Assembly (NCBI GenBank): GCA_036562635.1
Contig: DATCJU010000147.1
Coordinates: 1 to 19,456 of the forward strand
Length of the DNA stretch: 19,456 bases
Direction of reading: 5' to 3'
Source of the DNA: DATCJU01 sp036562635
GTDB taxonomy: Bacteria; Actinomycetota; Actinomycetes; Mycobacteriales; Pseudonocardiaceae
This document shows, one piece after another, positions 13,401-19,456 of the stretch. The notes below the pieces were generated by a model that searched no databases, was not told the DNA's origin, and saw only the letters and a program-made list of their open reading frames with translations. The stretch's first letter is position 1. Every line of letters begins with the position of its first letter. The translations under genes and the position numbers were made by a program.

Positions 13401-15125
13401 TCAGGCCGTGGTGGTGATGCGGTCGGTCGCCGGGGCCTGCAGCCCCGGGTTGGCCTGCAGGTAGGTGAGGAAGGCGTCGAGGTCGACCGGGCCACCGGTC
13501 AGCTCGGTGCCCTGGGTGAGCTCGGTGAAACCGTCTCCACCACCGGAGAGGAAGTTGTTCACCGTCACCCGGTAGGTGGCGTTCGGGTCCACCGGCTGCC
13601 CGTCGATGGTGATGTTCGAGACCTTCGACCCCACCGGTGCCGACTGCGACCAGGTGTAGTGCAGCGAGGCCGAGGGCTGCAGGATGCGCACCAGCACCGA
13701 ACCGTCCGGCTGCGGCTGCCACTGCTGCTCCAGCACCGTCTTGAGCTGGGCACCGGTCAGCGTGATCGTCTGCAGCACGTTGCCGAACGGCTGGACCGTG
13801 TAGGCCTCGCCGTAGGTGACCACCCCGTCGCCCTCACCGGCGGGCGAGGAGGCGTACGTCAGGTCCGCCCGCACCCCACCGGGGTTCATCAGCGCGATCT
13901 GCGCCCCCGCGGACCGGGTCGCCTCCAGCTGGGCGTCCGCGATCAGGTTCCCCAGCGGGGACTCACCGGAGGGAGCCGCGTCGCGCGACAGGTCCTCACC
14001 GATGGTGCCGACCGGGCGGTTGGCGATCGGCTCGGCCTTCTGCACGGCCTCGTCGATGATCCGCTGCACCTCCGGGTCCGGGGTGACGTCCCGGGTGACC
14101 ACGTGGTTGTGCGCCCGGGTCTCGGAACGGATCACGTCCTTGGTGCGCCGGTCCACCCGCACGTCCACCACGGACAGGATGCGGCCGAAGGAGGAGCCCT
14201 GCACCAGCGGGCGAGGCTGGCCGGCCGGGTCGTTCACCGTGCAGACGTACTGCTGGTGGCTGTGCCCGGTGAACACGATGTCGACCTTCGGCGAGACCTG
14301 TTCGGCGATCGCCCGGGCCGGGCCGGGCTTGGTGTTGCAGTCGTCCGGACCGCCGCCCTCGGTGTTGTCACCCTGGTGCAGCAACACCACGATGGACTTC
14401 ACGCCCATCCGGTCCAGCAGGTCGGCGTGGCGGTTGATCGCCTCGACCTCGGGGCCGAACGTCAGGTTCCTGATCCCGTCGGACGAGACCAGGGTGGGCA
14501 GGTCCTGCAGCGGCAGGCCGATGATCCCGATCGGGATGCCCTGCACCTTGGTGACGGTGAACGGCAGCAGCGCCGGCAGACCGGTGTCGCGCAGGGTCAC
14601 GTTCGCGCCCAGGTACGGCCAGTGCGCGCCGGTGTACCGGGACCGGAACTGACAGCCGTCCTGCGGGTGACAGCCGCCGTTCTGGATGCGCAGCAGCTCC
14701 TGGTAGCCCTCGTCCAGTTCGTGGTTGCCGATCGCCGAGGCCTGCACCCCGAGGCGGTTGAGCACCTCGATGGTGGGCTCGTCGTGGAACAACGCGGAGG
14801 CCAGCGGGGAGGCGCCGATGTTGTCGCCGACGGACAGCACCAGCGAGTGGCGGACCTCCTGCCGCAGCTGCCGCAGGTGGGTGGCCAGGTAGGCGGCGCC
14901 ACCGGCGTCGACCGTGCTGCCGTCGGACAGGGTCACCCGACCCGAGGACCCGGTCGGTGGTTCGAGGTTGCCGTGCAGGTCGTTGAACGCGATCAGGCGG
15001 ATCGGGGTGGCACTGTGCGCGGGGTCCGCCGCGGCGGGCGTCGCGCCCACGCCCAGGCCCACCGCGAGGGTGCCGGCGGCGGCCAGCGCGGCAGCCCGGC
15101 GCAGTAACCGGGTGGTCAGCGTCAT
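13401..15125 (-). CDS. Secreted 5'-nucleotidase / metallophosphatase
   Basis: This 574-residue exported enzyme has a signal peptide (T-T-R-L-L-R-R, a hydrophobic Ala/Gly core, cleavage near A-A-A-D at 31-34). The N-terminal calcineurin-like domain contains F-N-D-L-H-G-N at 47-53, G-D-N at 100-102, G-N-H-E-L-D at 133-138, L-L-H-Q-G near 248-252 and T-G-H-S-H at 286-290, the complete two-metal site. The C-terminal nucleotidase domain shows N-P-G-G-V-R-A-D and F-G-N-V-L-Q-T, which normally hold the nucleoside. It probably hydrolyses extracellular nucleotides to scavenge phosphate and nucleosides. No C-terminal anchor is visible, so it should be released. The ATG at 15125 has GGAGG 6 nt upstream. 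It is divergent from the marR gene. Confidence 0.93.
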   Translation of the reverse strand: MTLTTRLLRRAAALAAAGTLAVGLGVGATPAAADPAHSATPIRLIAFNDLHGNLEPPTGSSGRVTLSDGSTVDAGGAAYLATHLRQLRQEVRHSLVLSVGDNIGASPLASALFHDEPTIEVLNRLGVQASAIGNHELDEGYQELLRIQNGGCHPQDGCQFRSRYTGAHWPYLGANVTLRDTGLPALLPFTVTKVQGIPIGIIGLPLQDLPTLVSSDGIRNLTFGPEVEAINRHADLLDRMGVKSIVVLLHQGDNTEGGGPDDCNTKPGPARAIAEQVSPKVDIVFTGHSHQQYVCTVNDPAGQPRPLVQGSSFGRILSVVDVRVDRRTKDVIRSETRAHNHVVTRDVTPDPEVQRIIDEAVQKAEPIANRPVGTIGEDLSRDAAPSGESPLGNLIADAQLEATRSAGAQIALMNPGGVRADLTYASSPAGEGDGVVTYGEAYTVQPFGNVLQTITLTGAQLKTVLEQQWQPQPDGSVLVRILQPSASLHYTWSQSAPVGSKVSNITIDGQPVDPNATYRVTVNNFLSGGGDGFTELTQGTELTGGPVDLDAFLTYLQANPGLQAPATDRITTTA

Positions 15126-15404
15126 GGGTTTCCTCCGTGCTCGTCCGAGCCCCCGCACCGATCGATCGCCGCGCGTGCGCCCGTGCGGACGTCTCCGGCG
15201 GCGGTTGTGACATCAACAGCGGGGCGCTCGGCGCAGGAGTCTGCCGTGCCGATCACCTCGGGCACCAGACATGAGGATGAATTCGGAACGAACGGAGGGT
15301 GGCCGGCCGGTCGCACGGAAGATCACATCTTGAAGATCAATTTTTGGGGACGCGTTCGACGGTATGGGCTGGCCACGGACCCGCACACCAGTAGCCTGGT
15401 TGGA
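15126..15404. promoter_or_regulatory. Divergent intergenic region with overlapping AT-rich palindromes
   Basis: This 279-bp region separates the divergent nucleotidase and MarR genes and holds no credible gene. Its most unusual part is AAGATCACATCTTGAAGAT at 15319-15337. AAGAT-CAC-ATCTT (15319-15331) is one inverted repeat, and ATCTT-G-AAGAT (15327-15337) overlaps it; GAAGATCA also occurs twice in direct repeat. A T5 run follows at 15341-15345. Such overlapping palindromes fit a MarR-type operator, but binding is inferred. I cannot assign -35/-10 elements with confidence. Confidence 0.5.
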
Positions 15405-15884
15405 GTGAACACCGCGAGTCGCCCGGACGTTCGTTGGCTGAACGACAAGGAGATGCGGGCCTGGCGCTCCTACATCGTGGGGAGCGCGATGCTGGAGTGC
15501 CGCCTACACCGGGAGCTGCAGGACGGTCACGGGCTGGCACTCGCGGACTACGAGATCCTGGTGCGGCTCTCCGAGCAGCCGGAACGCCGGATGCGGATGA
15601 GCCAGCTGGCCACCGAGGTGGCGTCGTCCAAGAGCCGGGTGTCGCACCAGGTGGCCCGGCTGGAGGCGGCCGGCCTGGTGCAGCGCGGTGAGTGTCCCAG
15701 CGACGGCCGCGGGGTGTTCGCCCACCTCACCGAGAAGGGCTGGGACCTGCTCCAACGCTCCGCGCCCACCCACGTGCAGGGGGTCAGGGAGCACCTGATC
15801 GACCTGATGAGCACGGAGGAGCAGGAGGTGCTCGCGCGGGTGTTCGAGAGGGTGATCACTCACCTGCGGGGCACATCCTGCTGA
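15405..15884 (+). CDS. MarR family transcriptional regulator
   Basis: This 159-residue winged-helix protein has the MarR layout. An N-terminal dimerisation helix (W-R-S-Y-I-V-G-S-A-M-L-E-C-R-L-H-R-E-L) is followed by L-A-D-Y-E-I-L-V-R-L-S-E near 46-57. The helix-turn-helix is about residues 64-88 (M-R-M-S-Q-L-A-T-E-V, recognition helix S-S-K-S-R-V-S-H-Q-V-A-R-L-E). The wing follows at G-L-V-Q-R-G-E-C-P-S-D-G-R-G-V-F-A-H-L-T. C-terminal helices complete the dimer interface. The ligand is unknown. I placed the start at the GTG at 15405 (weak GGTTGGA upstream), which gives a normal family length; the frame is open further upstream. It may regulate itself and the divergent nucleotidase through the palindromes between them. 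Confidence 0.88.
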   Translation: MNTASRPDVRWLNDKEMRAWRSYIVGSAMLECRLHRELQDGHGLALADYEILVRLSEQPERRMRMSQLATEVASSKSRVSHQVARLEAAGLVQRGECPSDGRGVFAHLTEKGWDLLQRSAPTHVQGVREHLIDLMSTEEQEVLARVFERVITHLRGTSC

Positions 15885-15918
15885 ATTCCCTTGGCGTGGT
15901 TGGTTAGTCTCCTGTCCT

Positions 15919-16003
15919 GGAAGCGTGGCAGAGCGGCCGATTGCACCCGCCTTGAAAGCGGGAGACCCGAGAGGGTCCGGGGGTTCAAATCCCTCCGCTT
16001 CCG
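15919..16003 (+). tRNA. tRNA-Ser (anticodon UGA)
   Basis: An 85-nt cloverleaf can be folded. The acceptor stem is GGAAGCG (15919-15925) with CGCTTCC (15996-16002), and the discriminator is G (16003). The anticodon stem CCCGC/GCGGG (15946-15950, 15958-15962) encloses the loop CTTGAAA with anticodon TGA at 15953-15955. A long class II variable arm (GACCC-GAGA-GGGTC, 15964-15977) is typical of serine tRNAs. The T arm is GGGGG-TTCAAAT-CCCTC with one G-T pair. The CCA end is not encoded (CCG follows), so it must be added afterwards. Confidence 0.97.
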
Positions 16004-16008
16004 CCGAT

Positions 16009-16049
16009 CCGCCCCTGACCTGCGAACCTGCAGGGTCAGGGGCGGTTTT
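16009..16049 (+). terminator. Rho-independent terminator after tRNA-Ser
   Basis: CCGCCCCTGACC (16009-16020) pairs perfectly with GGTCAGGGGCGG (16034-16045) and is followed directly by TTTT (16046-16049). This is the most classical intrinsic terminator in the window, 6 nt after the tRNA. Confidence 0.93.
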
Positions 16050-16142
16050 CGTGAGGCCCGCGTCGGGTGTGTGCGGCGCCTCCGGGACGTGCGACCGGTG
16101 ACCTCGGTGGGCGTGGCGGCACCCGGCGTGAGGGGAGGGCGA

Positions 16143-16619
16143 GTGGCCCGCATCGACTACTACGACGATCCGGATGCCCCCGTGGCGAACCGCATCGTGG
16201 TCGCCGTCGCCGCCGTGGTGCGGGACGAGCGGGGGCGGGTGCTGCTGATCCGCCGCACCGACAACGGTCGCTACGCCGTCCCCGGTGGCGCCCAGGAGAT
16301 CGGGGAGAGCGTCGGGCAGGCGGTGGTGCGGGAGGTGCGGGAGGAGACCGGGATCGAGGTGGTGCCCACCCGCCTCACCGGTGTCTACAGCGACCCCCGG
16401 CACGTCATCGCGTACCCGGCCGACGGTGAGGTGCGCCAGGAGTTCTCGCTCTGTTTCCTCGCCCGTCCGGTCGGCGGTGTGCCGCGGACCAGCGAGGAGT
16501 CCAGTGAGGTCCTCTGGGTCGAGCCGGAGCGGCTGGGCGGGCTGGACATCCACCCGGCGGTCCGGCTGCGGATCGAGCACGCTCTCCGGGACCGGCCCGA
16601 GGCGTACTTCACCTTCTAG
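16143..16619 (+). CDS. NUDIX hydrolase
   Basis: This 158-residue protein has a full Nudix box spanning G49 to about I71. G49 is followed by five residues and E55, then seven residues and R63-E64, E67-E68 and G70, so all metal-binding and catalytic glutamates are present. Upstream strands are I-V-V-A-V-A-A-V-V and G-R-V-L-L-I-R-R, and downstream Q-E-F-S-L-C-F-L-A-R and L-W-V-E-P-E-R-L complete the fold. It should hydrolyse a nucleoside diphosphate linked to another group; the substrate (damaged nucleotides, ADP-ribose or NDP-sugars) cannot be read from the sequence. The GTG at 16143 is preceded by a GGGGAGGG ribosome-binding site. It is cut off from the upstream tRNA by a strong terminator, so it should have its own promoter in 16050-16130. 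Confidence 0.92.
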   Translation: MARIDYYDDPDAPVANRIVVAVAAVVRDERGRVLLIRRTDNGRYAVPGGAQEIGESVGQAVVREVREETGIEVVPTRLTGVYSDPRHVIAYPADGEVRQEFSLCFLARPVGGVPRTSEESSEVLWVEPERLGGLDIHPAVRLRIEHALRDRPEAYFTF

Positions 16620-16641
16620 TTTCCCGGTTCTAGTTCCCTGG
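16614..16641. repeat. 14-bp tandem duplication across the NUDIX stop codon
   Basis: TTCTAGTTTCCCGG (16614-16627) is followed directly by TTCTAGTTCCCTGG (16628-16641), 12 of 14 identical, then a partial third copy TTCCGG at 16642-16647. The first unit contains the TAG stop of the NUDIX gene. Confidence 0.7.
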
Positions 16642-16935
16642 TTCCGGGCAGGGCCGCGGCCGCACCCGAGGGTGGGTGCCGCCTGGTGGCCGGTGGGGCG
16701 GTGACGGTCCTGCCGTCCTCCCTGTCATGTCCGTCACGTTCCGTGGCCGCGTGTGCCCCGCGTCCACCTGGCGTGAGCAGGCCGAATGAGCCGTCCGGGC
16801 AACATCGTTCCACCGCGGCGGGCGTGGTGTCGGAGTTGCGATGTCACCCCCTGGCGATCACGCAAGATTTAAAACTCTTTCGGGTGACCTCTGATCGGTG
16901 CACCCGGTTGCGGATCGCGCATGGGGGAGGGGCAC
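16642..16935. promoter_or_regulatory. Gene-free leader of the type VII secretion cassette
   Basis: These 294 bases hold no credible gene. The notable part is an AT-rich tract in GC-rich surroundings, GATTTAAAACTCTTT at 16866-16880. It is followed directly by a hairpin in which CGGGTG-ACC (16881-16889) pairs with GGT-CACCCG (16897-16899 and 16901-16906, one bulged G) over a 7-nt loop. Together they probably form the promoter, 5' leader or operator of the downstream three-gene cassette. I see no standard -35/-10 pair, so an alternative sigma factor or activator is possible. Confidence 0.5.
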
Positions 16936-17445
16936 GTGCCGGTGGACATCGGCGCCGCGGAACGGATGGTCGACGGCTGGGAGCAGAAGATCCTGCACCG
17001 CGCCCAGCGCTACCAGCAGATGCGTGAGCGCGTCGAACAGATCTCGGTCACCGAGACCTCCCGGGACGGCACGGTACGCGTCACCGTCGCCTCCAACGGC
17101 ATCCCCACCGTCCTGCACATCGCCGAGACCGCCCGGGAGCGGTCGATGGCGGAGCTGTCCACCGAGATCATGACCACCCTGCGCCGTGCCCAGTCCCGGA
17201 TTCCCGAGCTGATGCAGCAGGTCATGGCCGAGACCGTGGGCACCGAGGACGAGACGGTGCGGACGATCATGGAGCGGGCCCGGCAGCAGTTCCCCGAGCC
17301 GCCTGCGAACGAGCCGGGTGCGGCCCCCGGCCCCGCGTCGAGCACCTCCTGCCCGACCGGTCCCGGTCAGCGTCCCACCCCGCCACGTCGGCCCGGGCCG
17401 ACCGACGGCGAGGACGACTACGGCGACGAGTCCTACCTGCACTGA
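16936..17445 (+). CDS. YbaB/EbfC-like protein of a type VII secretion cassette
   Basis: This protein of about 169 residues has a YbaB/EbfC-like core (about 5-120). A long N-terminal helix (M-V-D-G-W-E-Q-K-I-L-H-R-A-Q-R-Y) leads to a beta segment with G-T-V-R-V-T-V-A-S-N-G-I-P-T-V-L-H-I, and then a helix with S-T-E-I-M-T-T-L-R-R-A-Q. The last 50 residues are Pro-rich and end acidic. YbaB-like proteins, including mycobacterial EspL, are common partners in ESX-type loci, where they are thought to act as chaperones or regulators rather than secreted substrates. I chose the GTG at 16936 because GGGGGAGGGG lies directly upstream; an ATG at 16921 would itself overlap that ribosome-binding site. The EspC-like gene begins 21 nt downstream. 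Confidence 0.78.
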   Translation: MPVDIGAAERMVDGWEQKILHRAQRYQQMRERVEQISVTETSRDGTVRVTVASNGIPTVLHIAETARERSMAELSTEIMTTLRRAQSRIPELMQQVMAETVGTEDETVRTIMERARQQFPEPPANEPGAAPGPASSTSCPTGPGQRPTPPRRPGPTDGEDDYGDESYLH

Positions 17446-17466
17446 CGCGCCGACCGGGAGAGCGCG

Positions 17467-17781
17467 ATGAGCGGCGACTTCGAGATCGTCACCGACGCCC
17501 TGTCCGATCACGCCGGGAAGCTGGACGGCCTGGTGTCCCGACTGCGCACCGCCCTGGACGCGGCACGCCAGGTCACCATGAACGACGACGCCTACGGCAT
17601 CATCTGCCGGCCCTTCGCGGCACTGCTCAACCCGGTGGAGCAGCGGGGCGCCGACGCCGTGCAGGGCGCGGTCGAGGCCATGGAGGCCACGGCCACCGGG
17701 GTGCGGAACACGGTGACCACCTACCGGGAGGTCGAGGAGGCCAACCGCGCCCTGTTCCGGATCGACGGGGGTGGCCGGTGA
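17467..17781 (+). CDS. EspC-like small type VII secretion substrate
   Basis: This 104-residue protein is predicted to be mainly helical, with the layout of the ESX excreted factor EspC/WXG100-like family. A first helix contains L-S-D-H-A-G-K-L-D-G-L-V-S-R-L-R-T-A-L-D-A-A. A turn region follows with D-D-A-Y-G-I-I-C-R-P-F in place of a W-x-G, and a long second helix from about 56 to 97. Near its end lies Y86-R-E-V-E90, matching the general type VII secretion signal Y-x-x-x-D/E. It probably pairs with a partner, perhaps the next protein, and is exported by an ESX system encoded elsewhere. The ATG has GGGAG upstream, and the stop overlaps the next gene's GTG (GTGA), showing translational coupling. 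Confidence 0.8.
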   Translation: MSGDFEIVTDALSDHAGKLDGLVSRLRTALDAARQVTMNDDAYGIICRPFAALLNPVEQRGADAVQGAVEAMEATATGVRNTVTTYREVEEANRALFRIDGGGR

Positions 17782-19456
17782 GCAACCCCCTGGTGGCCCG
17801 ACCCGAGGAAGCTCCCGACGGGCCGGGCCCGTTCACCGTGGGCACCGGCGACCACGGCTGGGCCACGGGTATCGGCATCGCCGAGTCGGCGATGGACGCC
17901 TACCACGGTGTCGCCGATGGTGACTGGATCGAGGCCGGGCTGGGCGTCGCCGGGCTGGCGATGGAGGGCGTCGGCCTGGCCGTCGACCCCTTCGGCACCC
18001 TGCTGTCCTACGGCGCCTCCTGGCTGATGGAACACCTGGAGCCGCTGAAGGAGGTCCTGGACTGGCTCGCCGGCGACCCACCGGTGATCGAGGCGTTCGC
18101 CACCACCTGGCAGAACGTGGCCACGGAGATCGCCGCGATCCGGGACGAGTTCGCGGCGGCGGTGGAGTCGGACACCGTGGCGTGGCGGGGCCCGGCCGCG
18201 GACGCCTACCGCAGGGCGACGGCCGCGCAGGCGGAGGCCCTGGCGGGTGTGTCGGCGGTGGCCTCCGGCGTGAGCACGGTCGTGCAGCTGATGGGCGCGG
18301 TCGTCTCGTTCGTGCGCGAGTTCGTCCGCGACCTGATCGCCGACCTGGTCAGCCGGCTGATCGTCTACGTGATGGAGACGGTGGGCAGCTTCGGGCTCGC
18401 CACCCCGGTGGTGGTGGCCCAGGCGGTCTCGCTCATCTCCCAGTACGCGGTGAGGATCGCCGACCTGCTGCGCAAGCTGATCCGGACGATCAAGAACGTC
18501 TCGCCGCGGATCGGCAAGCTGATCGAGGTCTTCGAGAAGGCCTGGGACCTGTTCCGCCGGATGCAGCGGTTCAAGGAGGCCAAGGTCCAGCAGTTCAAGG
18601 ACGCCGCGCTCAGGGGCGTCGACAACGTGCTGGGCACGAACTTCGCCAAGGCCGGACGGCGCGGCGGCCCGGACGGACCCGACGGCGGGAGCGGTGGGTC
18701 CGGCGGTTCCGGCGGTGGCCGTGGTGGCACCGCGGACGTGGACGGCGACGCACCGGGTGACGGACCACCGGCCTCGGCCCGACCCAGGAGCTCGGGCGGC
18801 GGGGACACCACGTCCGACACCGGCTCCGGGCCCGCCCCGGGTGACGCGGGTGGCCCTCGTGGTTCCGGACGCTTGGACGATCCCGGCGGACCGGGCCGGA
18901 CCGGGTCCACTCCGGAAGGCTCCGGCTCCGGCGGTGGTGCACCCGGGCACGGGGGCACCGGTGGTCGGTCCGACGGTCCCTCTTCGGTCCACAGTGGACA
19001 CAACGGCTCCGGCGGTGGGACGGGCACGTCCGGCGGGAGCACCCCCGACTCCGCGGGCGGGGGTGCCGGGCCGCGGGGCCTGCGCGCCGAGAGCGGCTCC
19101 GGCGGTGCACCGGGTGACGGTGGTTCCGGTTCGGGCGGACACCACGGTTCGGGCGGCTCCGGCGGGCACTCCGGCTCCGCTGGTACGACCTCGGGTGGGG
19201 GGCGCTGCCGGCACCGGTCCGACCGGCACCGTGCCGAGCGGGCACGGGACGACCAACCCCAGCCTGGCCGGTGGCGGAACCCGGGTGGACGACCCCGTGC
19301 GGCCGCACCGCACCGAGCCGGACGCGGCCCCGGCCGGCGGCCAGCGGGACGCCGGCCAGGGTGGTGGTCCGGGCCAGCACCCGTCGCAGCCCGCGACAAC
19401 CGGTGCCGGTACCCCGATGGGCGCCGCACCTGCCGGTGGAACCGCCGGTGGGGGTG
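17778..19456 (+). CDS. Large WxG-containing type VII-associated protein, Gly/Ser-rich, apparently frameshifted, 3' end outside window
   Basis: It starts at a GTG overlapping the EspC-like stop and runs off the window. Residues 1-100 are hydrophobic and Gly/Ala-rich (A-M-E-G-V-G-L-A-V-D-P-F-G-T-L-L). Residues 101-270 form a helical region with W136-R-G in V-A-W-R-G-P-A-A-D-A-Y, a WXG100/PPE-like hairpin, and amphipathic helices. From about 298 a low-complexity Gly/Ser/Asp linker follows. Near residue 474 (six G at 19197-19202) the frame changes character: the original frame becomes Arg/Trp-rich. The frame beginning GCT at 19204 continues as a Gly/Ala/Pro/Thr linker (G-A-A-P-A-G-G-T-A-G-G-G near the window end). 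Such proteins often carry a C-terminal effector or toxin domain, here beyond the window. The function is not shown. Confidence 0.75.
   Translation, partial: MSNPLVARPEEAPDGPGPFTVGTGDHGWATGIGIAESAMDAYHGVADGDWIEAGLGVAGLAMEGVGLAVDPFGTLLSYGASWLMEHLEPLKEVLDWLAGDPPVIEAFATTWQNVATEIAAIRDEFAAAVESDTVAWRGPAADAYRRATAAQAEALAGVSAVASGVSTVVQLMGAVVSFVREFVRDLIADLVSRLIVYVMETVGSFGLATPVVVAQAVSLISQYAVRIADLLRKLIRTIKNVSPRIGKLIEVFEKAWDLFRRMQRFKEAKVQQFKDAALRGVDNVLGTNFAKAGRRGGPDGPDGGSGGSGGSGGGRGGTADVDGDAPGDGPPASARPRSSGGGDTTSDTGSGPAPGDAGGPRGSGRLDDPGGPGRTGSTPEGSGSGGGAPGHGGTGGRSDGPSSVHSGHNGSGGGTGTSGGSTPDSAGGGAGPRGLRAESGSGGAPGDGGSGSGGHHGSGGSGGHSGSAGTTSGGGRCRHRSDRHRAERARDDQPQPGRWRNPGGRPRAAAPHRAGRGPGRRPAGRRPGWWSGPAPVAARDNRCRYPDGRRTCRWNRRWG

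Noticed and set aside
13362..15107. 581-codon plus-strand open frame opposite the 5'-nucleotidase
   Set aside because: It is antisense to a gene with a signal peptide and all metallophosphatase motifs, and its own translation shows no recognisable domain.
15919..16143. tRNA-Ser as an integration site of a mobile element
   Set aside because: No integrase gene, no duplicated tRNA 3' end and no compositional change are visible downstream. A terminator and an ordinary NUDIX gene follow.
18660..19200. Simple DNA repeats or a CRISPR-like array in the Gly/Ser-rich region
   Set aside because: The recurring GGTTCCGGCGGTGG-like pieces are explained by codons for a Gly/Ser linker. They have no fixed unit length and no spacers.
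17721..19313. 530-codon minus-strand open frame opposite the type VII cassette
   Set aside because: It mirrors the Gly/Ser-rich and helical coding sequence on the plus strand, has no ribosome-binding site, and shows no domain. The coupled GTGA start and WxG motif support the plus strand.

Overview
This is a GC-rich actinobacterial chromosome segment, most likely from the Pseudonocardiaceae or close relatives. The inference rests on gene content and gene order, not on a database search. The signs are a DUF397 protein, a DUF3558 lipoprotein, the arabinogalactan galactan genes wzm-wzt-glfT1, a bacterial proteasome activator (Bpa/PafE), YbaB/EspC-type type VII secretion genes, and frequent GTG starts. 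The block 1.7-8.6 kb resembles the Mycobacterium tuberculosis Rv3777-Rv3783 neighbourhood as I remember it, with changes in order.

Layout. 0-1.0 kb: the tail of a DUF397 protein faces a DUF2975 membrane protein/XRE regulator pair, whose promoter carries two 17-bp palindromes. 1.1-1.7 kb: a DUF3558 lipoprotein. 1.75-4.43 kb (minus): wzm, wzt and glfT1, the exporter and first galactofuranosyltransferase of galactan synthesis. 4.43-4.86 kb: a non-coding stretch with a terminator and a compact, evenly spaced cluster of DnaA-box-like 9-mers. 4.86-5.43 kb (minus): bpa. 5.57-7.50 kb (plus): a class V aminotransferase-fold protein lacking the PLP lysine, followed closely by a SAM methyltransferase. 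7.57-8.56 kb (minus): a PIG3-type quinone oxidoreductase. 8.68-11.03 kb (plus): a GNAT acetyltransferase and a secreted M28 aminopeptidase. 11.15-12.06 kb (minus): a membrane-anchored zinc metallopeptidase. 12.15-13.32 kb (plus): a lactate 2-monooxygenase-like flavoenzyme. 13.40-15.13 kb (minus): a secreted 5'-nucleotidase. 15.41-16.62 kb (plus): a MarR regulator, tRNA-Ser(UGA) and a NUDIX hydrolase. 16.94 kb to the end (plus): a type VII secretion cassette of YbaB-like protein, EspC-like protein and a large WxG/Gly-Ser-rich protein that runs off the window.

Convergent gene pairs are mostly separated by strong hairpins, so many transcription units can be delimited. The observations most worth following up are the DnaA-box cluster outside any dnaA-dnaN context, the lysine-less PLP-fold protein paired with a methyltransferase, the tandem operator before the DUF2975 gene, and an apparent frameshift at a run of six G in the last, type VII-associated gene, whose C-terminal domain lies beyond the window.
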